The position numbers and the translations under genes were made by a program. Below are positions 12,401-24,694 of a DNA stretch of 64,000 nucleotides, in pieces; the stretch's first letter is position 1; each line of letters starts with the position of its first letter. The stretch lies in NCBI RefSeq assembly GCF_003073045.1, contig NC_037598.1, positions 14,608,486 through 14,672,485 on the forward strand. Direction: 5' to 3'. Under the pieces are notes generated by a model that had not been told where the DNA came from, did no database searches, and worked only from the letters and a program-made list of their open reading frames with translations. This DNA comes from Pomacea canaliculata (taxonomy: Eukaryota; Mollusca; Gastropoda; Architaenioglossa; Ampullariidae).

Positions 12401-14671
12401 ACCCTAAATAATCCTCATCTCTCTCTCCTCGTTCAACGTTTATCTTACCCTCACCCCCCAGCTTTGTTCAAACAGATGGCATGGCAAAGTGTATATTTGC
12501 ACACCAGACTGCATCTGTAATGACTGGTCACAGCTTGAGAGTCGAGGGGCCGAGTACATTTTGTGCTTTGTTCGCAGCTAAATAGCTCGAGACAGTCTTC
12601 ATCAAGTGGGTCGCAAGAGTGTACAGAGTCGAAAGATCACACCAGCCACCGACAATGTGGGATGGTGTGGGTCCCAGGGCTTGACATCTCCGCTTCCCGT
12701 CAGAAGACATCTTTGAACTCAAGTGGACCCTATATCGCAAGCCACCTACAATGCTTATGAAAATGTTAGCAATTCAATGACTGGTAGACATTAAAATGTA
12801 GTTGCACGACTGTGCACTCAGTCCTTGGCTACACGCAGACCAGCAAAAGCTTTTTTTAAATAATAAGAGGCGAGTCATTTTTCTCAAGTATTTATTTGAT
12901 CATTAAAGCGACTAACTCTTGAAAGACATCATTATCGTCATCGTCATACCAATTCTCATTGCCATCTTCCTCCTTCCCCCATTATCACGTGCCACGTCAT
13001 CTACAAACAGTTTGTTCTACGACGACAACCTCAGTCGCTCAAACATCACTCACTGTCGACTTACAGAAATGGAAATGCTGCAAACCAGACCGTTGATGTC
13101 AACTCCCTGCGGAAAAAATTATCTTGTTTTCAAATGATAAAAAGTTGTCGGCAAGTTATTATTAAAGAAATCTTTTTGAAGCTACGTCATATGAAATAAA
13201 ATACCTGTCATGTGACTTGACACTAAATAAGGAAAACAAATATGACTGATTGTCGCAACACAAAACTAGGGCAACATGAAAAATGATAAGGAAACCCAGA
13301 GGAAGGGAAGTGTCATATGGCAACAGCAACACAGGATGTAAGCTTTCGAGAAAGGAGCGACTCTTGATGCTTATCTCCTCCCTCCTTGTCCCTATTGCCT
13401 TGTTTTGGAAACACGCTTCTAATTATTTTCAACTTTTTTTTTTTTGCTGCACGTAATGAGATAACTCAAGAAATATTGAATGTTTTTGCCAACACGAAGA
13501 CCCCTTTCAAAAAAAATTGTTTTCACCACCAACATCACAAAAAATAAACCAGTCATTGCTGTTCTCGATCATGAGTTTTTGCACCAACAAGGGTGGTAAA
13601 GAGCTTGAATGAATCCATACAGAAAACCAGCATTTTTTTTTATTTTTATTTCAACTCGTGCTCCGGGATGGAGGTCAAGCTGTGCAGACTTTACAATCCA
13701 CTGTTGATCACGTGTTTGTGGCCACATCAAGCTCTCTGCTAGCTGCATGCAATGTGCGTAAATAAAATAGTCTGACGAAGGAGTAACAACTGGTGTCAGT
13801 GGAAAAAAAAATATTTCAGACTATTACAAGAGGGTGTGGTTCCTTCTCTTGCTTTTTCTTTCTCTCCTCAGTCTTTCTTTTTCTTTCTCTCACTCTATCC
13901 TGCTTTCTCTTTACCCACCCCACCACCCTAGAGCGGGAAAGGGAAGGGGAGGCTGGGGACAGCAGAGAACGAGGGAAAATGTTCTCGTGAATGACGACAT
14001 CATCAGCTCCATGTCGTGATGTCTATATATAGCAACCTTCCCGTGAGCATCGCCATTTGTTCACACAACAAAGCCACCGACAGAGCAGGTCAGTCTCGCA
14101 GGTGACTGAAAACCGGTTTTAAACCTCTTCTCACGCAGCTGGACCCTCATCTTGGCAACAAATCTGACGGTCAGGCACCAGTCCAGTGCATCTCCGTCAA
14201 AATTTGATCCGAATTTCAACTTGGAACCATAAAATGCAATCATAAGAAGACACCCACGCAACATTTATATTTATGCTTTTGCATGAATGTGAGCGAAAAA
14301 GAGCATGTTGTTGTTGTTGTTGAAAAAAGTAGAAGCCCGTTGAGTTTTTGAATTTTTATAAAGTATTCCTAGATTCTCAAACAGCTTTCAAATTTAGTGA
14401 CCAAGTGAAACTTTCAGTTTCCCCTGTTTTGTATTTCCATGAAGTTTTGTGTCCTTTGCAAGCTGATTTTAGTGAAAGAAGATTATGTTACAAAACTAAG
14501 ATCATACAGAAACCTCGTTCAATTTCGACGATCTCGATGTAATGAATTATCTACTTAACAAATTTGTTCTCTGGTCCAGCGGAGTTCATTATATGGAAAG
14601 TCTATTTACCTATAAGTATGCTTGAAGTACTTTGTACTTGAAGTGTCGCAAAGTTATACATGTTCTAAAGT
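9441..14671. other. Intergenic DNA, no gene recognised
   Basis: A long stretch with short overlapping open frames on both strands and no recognised domain or convincing exon. Homopolymer and T/G-rich tracts lie at 11166-11180 and 11207-11262. GCACGTGA and TCACGTGG E-box-like sites occur at about 10394 and 11044. Old unrecognised repeats are likely. Confidence 0.45.
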
Positions 14672-14705
14672 ATGGCCTCCTTGGTACAACAGTGGTTAGA
14701 ACTAG
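14672..14705 (+). repeat. Possible tRNA-like A-box fragment
   Basis: 'CCTTGGTACAACAGTGGTTAGA' resembles the 5' part of a tRNA-derived SINE. No B box follows at the expected distance, so it is either a truncated SINE or a chance match. Confidence 0.3.
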
Positions 14706-14815
14706 GCGTGATGTTAAATATATGCTAATATAAACCTTTCAGAGAGAGAGAGAAGACGAAGGTACACATAAAGCACAGAAGGGGGTGGATGATTGTATGT
14801 AAAGGGAGACTCCAA

Positions 14816-15714
14816 TCACCAAGGGCGCCAATCACGTGCTCGCTAACCTTTCTAAATGTCAAATTTTTTCTCTTCTCCTCTCCCCCTCCTCTATTCCTCC
14901 CAGTCTTTCCATTTCCAGTCGATGGCTGTCGGGTCCGGAAGTTCGACCCACACCATGGCAGTGTTTGTGGAACCAACACACACTGTTGTGTGGGCGCACC
15001 TGTCAAGCGCGCACGTTCGATGGCCTCGTATCGATAGCACGCACTCGAACACGTCAACATGGAGAGGACACACTTCCTCTGACACCTGGGCAACAGTAGC
15101 CGCCTGGAGTCTCCAAGCTTCTGAGCCTGACAGAAACACTCGTCGCGCTGACCTCGTCTGTCAAACAACGGTTTTTAGTTGGTCAGATCATGTCACGTGA
15201 CGTTCTTATAGATAACCAAGAAGTGGGCTTTGCCATAGCTAAGATCACGAACTTGTATTACTGGACTCCTGTCAGACGATTTTTTTCCCCCTCAGTTAAC
15301 TACTAAAACGAGGCAGGTGTATACAAAGCTTCCGGTTTAGTCACATTCATTGTTTAGGCTCGCAGAAACTAACAGAGGAGAGCTTCGCCAGAGACTAAGC
15401 GTTGGTCTCGGCAGACAGCAATCCATCTACAAACGTCCATGCTAAGATGGATTATGAGGCAGAAAAACTTATCATCGGAGTGTAGGTAGTGGGAGGGGCG
15501 AGGACTGGGGAACTTCTCAGTAACAGCCTGTGGAATCGATCCTATGGCACTGAGTTTTACAGCAACAGTCGCGTTGCTATTTATCTCCAACTTCTCCATC
15601 GCTAACAGAAGAAATGTTGCGTGTAACCCGCGGAAAAGAGCGGAGTCGGAGAGAGAGAGGGAGAGAAAAAAAAAGTTTGATATTTAGAAAGGTTAGCCAG
15701 CGCGTGATTGGAGT
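14816..15714. repeat. ~0.9-kb unit bounded by a long imperfect inverted repeat
   Basis: The left arm (14816-14872) contains CCAATCACGTGCTCGCTAAC and CTTTCTAAATGTCAAA. The right arm (15661-15714), read on the minus strand, contains GACTCCAATCACGCGCTGGC and CTTTCTAAATATCAAA. Over about 45-50 bp the arms differ at only a handful of positions, and both end in a pyrimidine tract. The interior holds the second copy of the dispersed repeat (15246-15441) and shows no transposase. It could be a large MITE or foldback element; no target duplication was identified. Confidence 0.6.
15246..15441 (+). repeat. Dispersed ~190-bp repeat, copy B
   Basis: Direct-orientation match to 4526-4709. Copy B carries a T/C-rich insertion (about 15280-15292) where copy A has 'ggcaaacgc'. 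Both copies fade at 'tccatg'. It lies inside the inverted-repeat-bounded unit 14816-15714. Confidence 0.8.
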
Positions 15715-16974
15715 CCATTCTGACTGGAGCCCACATCCTCTACCCTTATAGTCTCTCCTTCGTCTATTCTTGTTCTCTGTGCCAGTTCTCTCTAATTGTC
15801 AGTCTCTCTGGTGCCATGTTCATATTGACATGCATCATCATCATCATCTACCGTCAGCATGGCAACTGGCTGCGCGCTGTTACTAAACTTTACTAACCTG
15901 TTACTAAAATCATCTACTAACTTCTCCGTCTGGCGCCTGACACCGTGTAACAGGACTTGCCAGAGGCACAACGTGACTACGTGATGCAATGTACAGAAGG
16001 CCGCGGCGTCGTGTCACGTTGTGCAACAAAACAACGTGAAACACGTGCAGCATGCGAACGTGCAACGTGATGTAAAATCGTCCAGCGCGATCGATGGCCG
16101 TTGTTACCAAGAGATAGGAAACACAAAATTTCGAAGAACATTTGCCTGTTGCATCAGTCTACTTCACAGTCGCTTGCATTTCGATCCCTTGTGCTGGTTG
16201 CAGAGTAATTTGTTTAAATTCTAGCATGTTCCAAGTCACGTGATTCAACTCCCAGCCGAACGCGATACTTAGATGTCGGGAGGAGGCTAAACGTGACAAG
16301 GCAGCTGACAGCAGCAGACAGATGTATCAGCTCCGCGGATGGGGACGTTAGCAGCAGCTCGCTGTTGTCGTGGTGGTGGTGTATATCAAGACTGTGACGT
16401 CAGCACTCACCGTCGAAGCCGGAAGAGACCAAAGTTTGACATTTGTCTTCAAGACAGTGCGTTCATTTTAAATGTCTGGTAGGGTGCAAATAAAAAAATA
16501 ATGGTTGAGTAAAGCACACAGACACTATTTTCTCAAATCTCAACTAAATCTTCAGTTCCTGAGATACACGGGTACAAACACCATCGTCAACAACACGGTC
16601 AGGAGTGCAATGATGCTGGAGAGATGGAAGAGATGGAAACAATATTCCATTAACTATGCGTATATATGATATCATGACACGATTTCGACTTCTGCGTGAT
16701 GTTTGTCAGCGTGTTTGGAATATTCATCTACATTTATAGAAATAATATCCTGGACTGCTTTACCCAGGCGTTAGGAAACAATCTGCACCCCACTGGAGCT
16801 TTAAGGATCGTGCCAGCCGGCAGATGTGAGACCGCAGTCCAACCTTTATTTTAAAAATTCAGAGATTCTTCTTCTCCTTTTAATACAAAGCATTATATAA
16901 CAGACAAAAGAATACACGCCTGCTTTTCATTATCTAGTGATAATAACGAAACTCGTGTTTAGACGTTTGGTTGA
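15715..16974. other. Intergenic DNA with TCACGTGA sites
   Basis: No gene recognised. The stretch includes a TCACGTGA palindrome at 16236-16243 and a short CATCAT run at 15833-15849. Confidence 0.4.
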
Positions 16975-17163
16975 GTCACGTGACAAACTACAGCCCAACA
17001 TAAAACATGGCGGCAGCTGCGAGCGCGCGCACATGCTGATGAACACGTGACTACAGAGTCACAGCGACTTTGGAATGGTGATGGAGGAGGCTGAGTGGCA
17101 GAGCTGTCGCGGGGTATCTGCGATCTTTCTCGCCAAACTGGCATCAGTCAGCTGACAGCGCGT
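16975..17163. repeat. Diverged dispersed repeat, copy 1
   Basis: Shares 'tgatggaggaggctgagtgg' and 'ggcatcagtcagctgacagc' with 19733-19890, in the same order and orientation, joined by less similar DNA. It starts at a perfect GTCACGTGAC palindrome. The class of repeat is unknown. Confidence 0.55.
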
Positions 17164-18340
17164 GCACCAATCAGCTGCGTGACCCGCACGTGGCAAATCC
17201 CATATAGCTTCCCTTCAATCTGCTTACTGTTGGCAAAGTGAAAGATGGAAGTATTTATCCACCCATGATTGATTAGTATTTATTGGCTGACATAATGAGT
17301 TCAACTGTCTTCCTTTCCGTTTTTCAATCACCGACACGGTCAGCCATTTTTGGACCAGACGACATGACATGAACGAGCTTTCTATCTTTAAAACCTACAT
17401 CGCTTTAGCGGGTGGATTAGGGTTGGGGTGGGGCATGAATGCTAGTCGATGGAAAGTTTAATTATCGAGAAAGGACTAAGCATGATCACTGTCTCTCTGC
17501 TAATGTAAAACTGATTCACTCGCACGTGCGCGGACACACACACACATCTGTCAAAAAACATGACAACTTACTTGTTGGGTCTGTACTGAGATAAAAGGTT
17601 ATCTGGGGTTAGCCCACAGCTGCAAGATATCAAGTGCATGCCGGTAGTTTGACAAAATTGTGAAGAACAAGAACTAGCAATCTCCATACCAAGCACGAAA
17701 TGTCAACACAGAGAGGAAACCCTGGGGTTTATTGCGGGAATGGGGAATGTCGGTTGGACGTGTTTTGAAAGTTTAGAACATTCTGGTGTTCCCTCCCTCG
17801 AAAATGTGGTCTGGGTTAGGGTTTAGAATGTAGTCTACATTAATCAGGTATGCCAGATCCCAGCTACCTCAGGTCATAAGAGGTCAAGGTAAAGCCGAAT
17901 ACATCCTCCCATCAGGCAGGCGCCCGACGAAGATAAATGTTTTACCGTCTCGTCTGCAACAGTTGGTCTCGGAAGAGCAGGGAGGGCAAATGGGAGGAGA
18001 CAAAGGCTTGATTCACTGGCCTCAACAAAAACGTTAATTTTAAGATATTAAAAAAAATGACTCTACTATTTTTGTCCTAGTTTCCTCCCCAGAAACTGAT
18101 GTCTGAAGACCTTCATGTGGCACGGCTAACCACTCACCACTTGCCACGTCATGAGGTCGAAGGCCAACGTTGACAAAGTGGGCGGACCGTGCGGCTGACG
18201 GGGCCTTGTAGTTGCTTATTTTGGCTCTGCCCCCAAGGGTACGCAAAAGGCTTTTCTAGCCAAGGGGGTGCGGTGGGTGGAGGATGCTTTACTTAAAGGA
18301 GACAGGGCGGCTTTTGTTTAACCGCAGATTGCATGCCGCG
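17164..18340. other. Intergenic DNA
   Basis: No gene recognised. A short CA repeat lies near 17535. Open frames lack domains. Confidence 0.4.
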
Positions 18341-18362
18341 GTGTGTGCGCATGCGCGTGCTG
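18341..18362. promoter_or_regulatory. NRF1-type palindromic site
   Basis: 'TGTGCGCATGCGCGTGC' contains TGCGCATGCGC, the consensus of the NRF1 transcription factor, which is typical of animal promoters. No exon is recognised beside it, so function is unproven. Confidence 0.35.
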
Positions 18363-18835
18363 CTGGGTGGTTCCTGGTGGGGAAGGGACAAGTGGAGATG
18401 TTGACCTATCCATACGTGAGATGGGGTGAGGTGATAAAATAGAAATCATTTGCAAGCAGGCGCGCACACTAAAAGCACACGCCATATTTGCATAGATGCA
18501 TGCTTATACGCACACATACAAACACATGTATATATAAGCACACCTACACATGAACATCTACACTTAAATGCACACACACAGGTTAGTGGGAAGAGACAGC
18601 AGCAAACTATAAATTTTACAAGTTCAATCAATGCATGTTCAACCCAAGCTCTCTGCGGTTCAAACCTCTGCTATCGGTGACGGTTTGCACGTTCGTGGGA
18701 CACATTGGGGTCGTCCTCGCATATCTACCGTGTCGTTAAATATACATCTGATAGAATAACAATGCAAATCTTGCCAAACTCGGTGCCTGGCCTAGACCTT
18801 GACCGCGATGAATAGAAAATGTTGTAGACTCATAC

Positions 18836-18900
18836 AAGTGGCTCAGTTACTAGCCATGTTACCCACAAGGCCTCACACATCGGGAGTTCAAGAACTGTGT
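18836..18900 (+). repeat. tRNA-derived SINE-like unit
   Basis: 'GTGGCTCAGTTACTAGC' near 18838 resembles a tRNA A box and 'GGGAGTTCAAGAAC' near 18880 a B box, at roughly tRNA spacing. Neither shows an intact cloverleaf, so it is read as a SINE head and not a tRNA gene. Confidence 0.5.
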
Positions 18901-19732
18901 TCTACTGTCTTTTTGACCCCCAACCCCCTCCTCACCTCTCCTCCAAAGGCCTTGCCAACTATATAATATATCAAGAAAATAGTTCGCATGAGAGGAAGCC
19001 CAGAACCCGATGGCAGATACAACCTGAGGGACCTGAAGGGGAACTGTGCTCCACAACTTTCTACGACGCATCTTTGGTCCTTACCATCTCAGCATCTGAA
19101 GATTCTGGAAAGATTTATGTAGCACACAAAATCAGGGGCTGTCGGCAGCTGACTTGTTGGTTGTCACATGATCAACCTGTCACTTCGACAGTTAACCGGT
19201 TGAATGGAAGATAGAATTACAGAAGTATGCGAGCACTCGGAATAATGTTGAAACGCATTTCCTCGCTTGACAGCAAGTTCTGCTAACTTAAAAAAAAAAA
19301 AAAGAAATAAAAACAAAAATAAGAGAGGGTGGGATAGCTACTGAATGTATTCAGGAAAGATAAAATCTCAGGGCTAGCATTACAAGCTTTTTAGTTGATG
19401 TTTATGGAGTAACAACAGCTCAGTGTCACCAATATTGTGTAAGGGGGAGGGTTGAGGGTGGAGAGCCAGGCAGCATGACCTGACCGAAGAGTTGTGCCCA
19501 AGGTCGGTTGTTCCTGTTTAACCCTGTGTCAGCACGAGGGACCGTTTCACGGCAAGTCACTCAAGATGGAAACATTTAATTTACAAAAAAAACTTGAGCG
19601 TTTGTTGTAATTAACATCCGCCGTTTAAAGTTTCAGGAAGAATGATGACACGTGGAGACAAAGCCTTTTAAAAACAAACAAATGGTGTCACCCTCACCTC
19701 TCCTTGTTCGGTGAGTCGTGCCAGGTCTTCGT
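18901..19732. other. Intergenic DNA
   Basis: No gene recognised. An A-rich tract (19289-19323) is followed by an 'aataa' series. Confidence 0.4.
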
Positions 19733-19890
19733 GACAAAATGTGACAAACATGGCTGCTAATGCTTTGACAGATTATAGTTAGTCGTGACGTGCTGATGGA
19801 GGAGGCTGGGTGGCTGAGCTGCTGCTGGGTGGCTGCGGTTTGTCTGGCCGACCTCACGAAGCGGACATCAGTCAGCTGACAGCGTCACTA
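19733..19890. repeat. Diverged dispersed repeat, copy 2
   Basis: Direct-orientation partner of 16975-17163, sharing 'tgatggaggaggctgggtgg' and 'gacatcagtcagctgacagc'. The remainder is diverged. Confidence 0.55.
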
Positions 19891-21450
19891 TATGTCATCT
19901 ACTGTCTTCATTATGCCACCGATACGTCACTAACAACACGTCACTGACTTTTTAAAAACTCACTTTGGACAGCACTGGGTCCGCTTTTCCGCGCTGGTGT
20001 CCACCTGTCCCACCTCGAAAAGCAGGTGCTCCGTTTTGCGTTGACAGGTGTCATTTTTTGTAGACAGGTGGTGTTATTTCCCCCAACCCCCGTGATGGCA
20101 AGAGAGTATAACAGATGTTTCTAAAAATTGTAACTGTTCTTAAGAAGCCAGTTTTTTTTAAAAAAGAAAAACCTCGCTACTAATTCATTTAGATGGATTA
20201 CAATGTTTAAAACGGGTGTTCTCATCTAAATGTAAAACACCTCGGGGCTGTTCTAAACTGAGTTGTGCCCCCCCCCCCCTGGGTTGTAAAGGAAGGCAGT
20301 GAGGAAGGACAGGGATGGGTGGGATCGTAAACTTGTCACCTGCATGTTGCGTACGCTCTTGTTTTCTAAAAATATCTTGCCCTGACGTCTGCAACCCATG
20401 CTGCGTAAACAGAGGAAAAAAAAAAAAAAGCCCACTGCGGTCTGCTGAGTACATTTCAGACATTAAAGTCAATCATGCGTATCGTTGTTATTGCGGAAGT
20501 TCCACCTGCAGCCACCGTAACTGCCAGACACCAAAAGGCAATAAAGGGGAGCATTAGACGATTATTCCTCGTTGTACCCTGGCGTTCACACTCGTTGAAA
20601 CCAACATTTCAAACTCAACGACCGCAGTGAACATTTCCATAAATAAATTGTACGAGGCATTACATTTGTACAAATACCTGCTAAGCTTGAACTATGACCT
20701 CAGTATGGCGGCGTCCTAGGTCTGCCTTATTCTGAGGGTTGTCTTAAGTCGCAGCAGTAAAATGCTCATCTTCGTGGTCTGCGTAAATAAGACTTCACTT
20801 TTTTCTGTCGCCATGCCGACGACCTGGAAAAGATGGTCTTCCCATCAGCACTTGGTGTGGTTGGGTGTTTGACAAGTTGTGAACTCTCTCTCTCTCAATT
20901 ACGATAGCAAAGGAGTGTACGTGTTAACCCCCAAGCTTACACCCTCATCAATCAATACCTGGCAAAACACTCGGAAAAAGAGTTGCTCACTGAACCCATC
21001 ACTCACCCAGTCTCTCTGTCATTCATAAGTTAATTTGTTTGTTTGTTCAGTAGTAGTATCTCCACCCACTCCCGTCCCTTCCTTCCTCACTCCAAAGCAC
21101 CCCCTTCCCTGACGAGCACCTTCTAGGGTCAGCAGAAACAATACGATTCTGAGGTCGTGCCAGGTGTAACAGGTGTAAAAAGGTCGAAAAGAAGCAGGGG
21201 TGAGGGGTTGGGGGCCAACAGATCGATAAGGAGAGAAACCCGGTTAGAGCCGCACGTGACGCTTGTTTACCATGACTGTTTTTTATTTTTTTTTTAAGCA
21301 ACACAAACATCCGTGACAATTTACGTCAACGACGCCTCCGGTTCGTGGGCCGACATTTTGCAAATCTCCGGCTTTGAGGTGAGCACTCTGCTCAGCCAAG
21401 GCCGACCTGTCAGGTGCTTTATGGGGTTAGTGGCAATACCTGGCCACACT
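19891..21450. other. Intergenic DNA
   Basis: No gene recognised. A C10 run (20269-20278) and an A-run near 20416-20428 distort open frames. Confidence 0.4.
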
Positions 21451-21573
21451 GCAAGATGTGGGGATTCTAACGGTGGTGGTGGTGGTGGTGGTGGTGGTGG
21501 TGGATAGGCCGCAAGATGTGGGAATTCGAACGGTGGTGGTGGTGTGGTGTGGAGGTGGTGGTGGATGGGGAGT
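21451..21573. repeat. Duplicated GGT minisatellite
   Basis: Two tandem units share 'gcaagatgtgg.gattc.aac' followed by a (GGT)n run and 'ggtggat'. The first holds about eleven uninterrupted GGT triplets (21472-21504); the second is interrupted by 'gtgtggtgtggag'. Both strands give spurious poly-Gly/Val or His/Pro/Thr open frames. The plus strand could form G-rich structure. Confidence 0.85.
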
Positions 21574-22868
21574 TGCACAACTGAGGCCAGAACCAACTTC
21601 TACATCCTTCACATATGTCAGAAGCTCGACAGGAGCCACCGCACAGCTTCGTACAATTAGTCACCATGGGAACCCTTGCAAGGCAACTTCCGGTGCATTT
21701 TCGCAGTCTGTGGAAACAATTTCGCAAGCACAGATGCTTGCCTTGAGCAACACGACGTCACCCCGTGCAGCTGCTTGCATCCACAGTCCCAGCTCGTGCT
21801 CTCCTCATCATCTACCCAGCACAAATATTGGGCGAGGGCCAATGATATCTAGATGATGTCAAGACCACATTTACATCAGGCAACCAAGAAGTAGAAGCAT
21901 GACAGCGATCTAGATTCCAGACCACTGCAAGCAATGATGAACAGATTTTCATTTGACGATAGTGTAAAAGGGGTCAGCTACATTAATACAGTTAAAGAAA
22001 GTAATGTTTATCGTTTTTAATTCCTACTGCAAGAAAGAGAATGAGAAATCTCTTCCAACATTTTTTGGGGGAGGCTGAAGGCACGTGCTAAATTAATTAT
22101 GCAGTAGACGAGTAAGCAAAACACGTGGACACTTCACGCGCTGACCAGGAGCATTTTGCTTTGAAACTGTTTTCGGATCGAACAATCCGGTTGGTCAGCC
22201 ATAAACTTGCTTTAATCTGGTTTCTCAAAACGTTTCAATGCTCCAAAGGTGATATTTTCAAATCCTTTGTTATTAATTAACATAGACCGTTTAGTAACTG
22301 TACTTAGTGGAGCTTAAACATTTTTCAGCATACTGTTTAATGCTAGAATGTCCATAAAAGATTGCTGTAATTAAAAAAAAAACTTTTTTTAGGTGTTGTG
22401 GGGAATGTGAAAAAGAGTAATTTGTGTTGTTAGGGGGAAATATCAAGTGCAAATCACTATAATCGATTGCCAAAACCAACATTATTAACTGAACTCATCA
22501 TGCGAACTGCTTAACGGTTGATTTCGTTTATATTATTATTTAAATTATTTTTCCTTTTGAGATCTCTCTTTGAACAGCTGGGATATTGCGGAGAGGATTT
22601 TGTCACGTGATGTATCATCTGACCAACCAGCCAGTTGTGACGCATGTTAACTGCTCACTATAGATTCAGCTATGACGTCAGCGCCACCCCATCAATTAAA
22701 AACACACAAACGCACGCACGCACGCAACTAAATGCGCAACAGCTGCCGAGAGAAGGGTCACCTTGATGGGACGTCACGTGACAAATGTGCTGGCGTCAAC
22801 ATTGTGCTGTTGGCAGTCGTGGTAGTAGTCTCGTGTAAACACTGTACGCGATCTCTGGCACGCAAAGG
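21574..22868. other. Intergenic DNA with E-box palindromes
   Basis: No gene recognised. It contains TCACGTGA at 22603-22610 and GTCACGTGAC at 22773-22782, a TGACGTCA CRE near 22673-22680, and a CACG tetranucleotide repeat near 22709-22725. The combination could be regulatory. Confidence 0.4.
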
Positions 22869-23030
22869 GACGCCCGGTAGCGTAGCGCTTCACACCTGAG
22901 GTCAGAGTTCAACCTCAGTTCAGATTCAGTCTCTGAGTTCGCAGGGTCCCCCCATCCCACTTCCTTTCATAGTGCGAAATCACCTTTAGGTGGAAGCACT
23001 TTCCCACTAAAACAATCAACCGCTGGAATG
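22869..23030 (+). repeat. tRNA-derived SINE-like unit
   Basis: 'GCCCGGTAGCGTAGCGCTTC' near 22872 resembles the head of the 9347 unit (CCCGGTGGCGCAACGG), and 'GAGTTCAACCTC' near 22906 fits a B box. The downstream part ('gtggaagcac', 'aaaacaatcaa') recurs near 11936-11960, suggesting a shared tail. Confidence 0.5.
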
Positions 23031-24694
23031 CAGCAAGGTGGAAGCTACGGTCAACTTTTTTACAAACTTTAAATTTTTGTGCACCAAGAGTTGTTGTTCG
23101 GTTGTTAATTCCCGGAGATTTTCCTCGACGCCCATGAAAATGCAGTAGTAAACAAGGCCAGTAACAGGGACGTGTTTACTGCAGCGTGTTTACTGGAGCA
23201 TGTTTACTAAACATAAGGAGGAGTGATTGTACGTATGGAAGGGAGGTGGGACAACGCTGCCTCTACACCGCCTTGACTGTGCCTGGGAGAGGGGGGCACC
23301 AGTGTCCATGTTGACTGTTCAGATCTTTACCCTCCTATCCTCCATTCTCCCCTCTGTCGTCTAGTGTGCCACTTACTCTGTGTTTACCGTGCAGGGTGGA
23401 GGGAGAGGTATAGATAATTGTTAGGGAAACCTTGTTTAGCCCTTTGGGACAATGTTGGTTATTGGTTCCTTCTGGGGCCCAGGCAGAGTGCGGTATTTGT
23501 TTGTGACTTATTTCTGGGGTTCCTCCGATGGTAAACACTTCTGTTAGCAATGCCATGCTTGTCCTCTTTGTGCTAGTTTTGTCTTTTCGTTGTTGCGCTT
23601 CAGTTGCTTGGACCAAATCCAAAAATAATTCTATGATCTGTGTAAATACTGTTATCTTTTGCAGTTCAAGTACTTTTTTCACTTTGCTGTATTTTATCTT
23701 TATTTTATGATGAAATCACAATCTTTTATCTTCTTTAGCCAGTCTTAACTTTCCTTTTTTATTTGACTTATTTCGTCTAGAGTGATGTAATTGTGGTTTG
23801 GTGTGGCAAGAAAGAGTATCCTTATATAGCTGTACTACTTTCAGCCCACATACTACAGCTCTAGTATATGCTTTGTACATTACACAGCTGTAGTCTCAAT
23901 CTGGGCTACATAGATAAATACTGAAAACACTAGACACACAGCAGACTTTAATACTGTCAGCAGAAAAAGATACAAGAACTTATACTTTTTGAAGAAAGTA
24001 ATTACAAATAAACCGCTTTTGGCTTAACTTTCCTCCACCTATCCCCCATTCACAGCAGTTCAATATAAGAATTTTATTTATTTATTTCTTTTTGTGTGTG
24101 TACGCAGGCGGGTCGGGTATGCTATACACAGGCAGTTGAATGTTATTCGTATCTACTTTGTTGTATTTATGTATAGTGTTGTGCATTTGAAGGCACTAGA
24201 AGTTGTACAGGACCATTGTTGGCAGGCAGTAGAAGTTGTTTTCAAACAGTACATTTTCGTAGATGGTTGATGTTCCCACTTGACAAACGTTTGAGTGCTT
24301 TTCTATTTCCGTTTGTCATTTCTCTCTCTCTCTCTCGTTTCATTATGTTATCTATAATGTTTACGAGACTGCGTCCAACACAAATATTTCTTTTGAATCG
24401 GTCTTTGTCGATAGAGGTGTTTATGCGGTTCAGACTCCAGAATCTCCTTTGTAAGGCCGAAAACAATTACACACAGAGCTAGAGTTGGAAAGCAGATATC
24501 TTTCAACTAATGTCATAAATGTGTAATCGTGTGCTTTCAGATAACTTCAGATAGCTTATGATTTTCTGATCGCACCATAAGGTGTTCAGATTAGCATTCA
24601 GTGTTGCTGATGGTCACATGGTACACTGAGGTCAGTGAGCCGATAATGAGAGGTGAAAGATGGCAACAAATTGCGTATGTGTGTGTGAGAGAGA
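23031..24694. other. T-rich intergenic DNA, no gene recognised
   Basis: A 115-codon minus-strand open frame (23335-23682) has no recognised domain. The plus strand from about 23.5 kb is T-rich and could be transcribed UTR. No support for a gene beyond this. Confidence 0.35.

Noticed and set aside
14725..15200. 147-codon minus-strand and overlapping plus-strand frames near 14.7-15.2 kb
   Set aside because: Long frames overlap on both strands inside a repeat-bounded unit and show no known domain.
21321..21856. Several long frames on both strands around 21.3-21.9 kb
   Set aside because: They are produced by the GGT minisatellite (poly-Gly/Val, His or Pro/Thr) and have no domain.
23335..23682. 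115-codon minus-strand frame
   Set aside because: No recognised domain, no splice context, and T-rich surroundings; not called as a gene.
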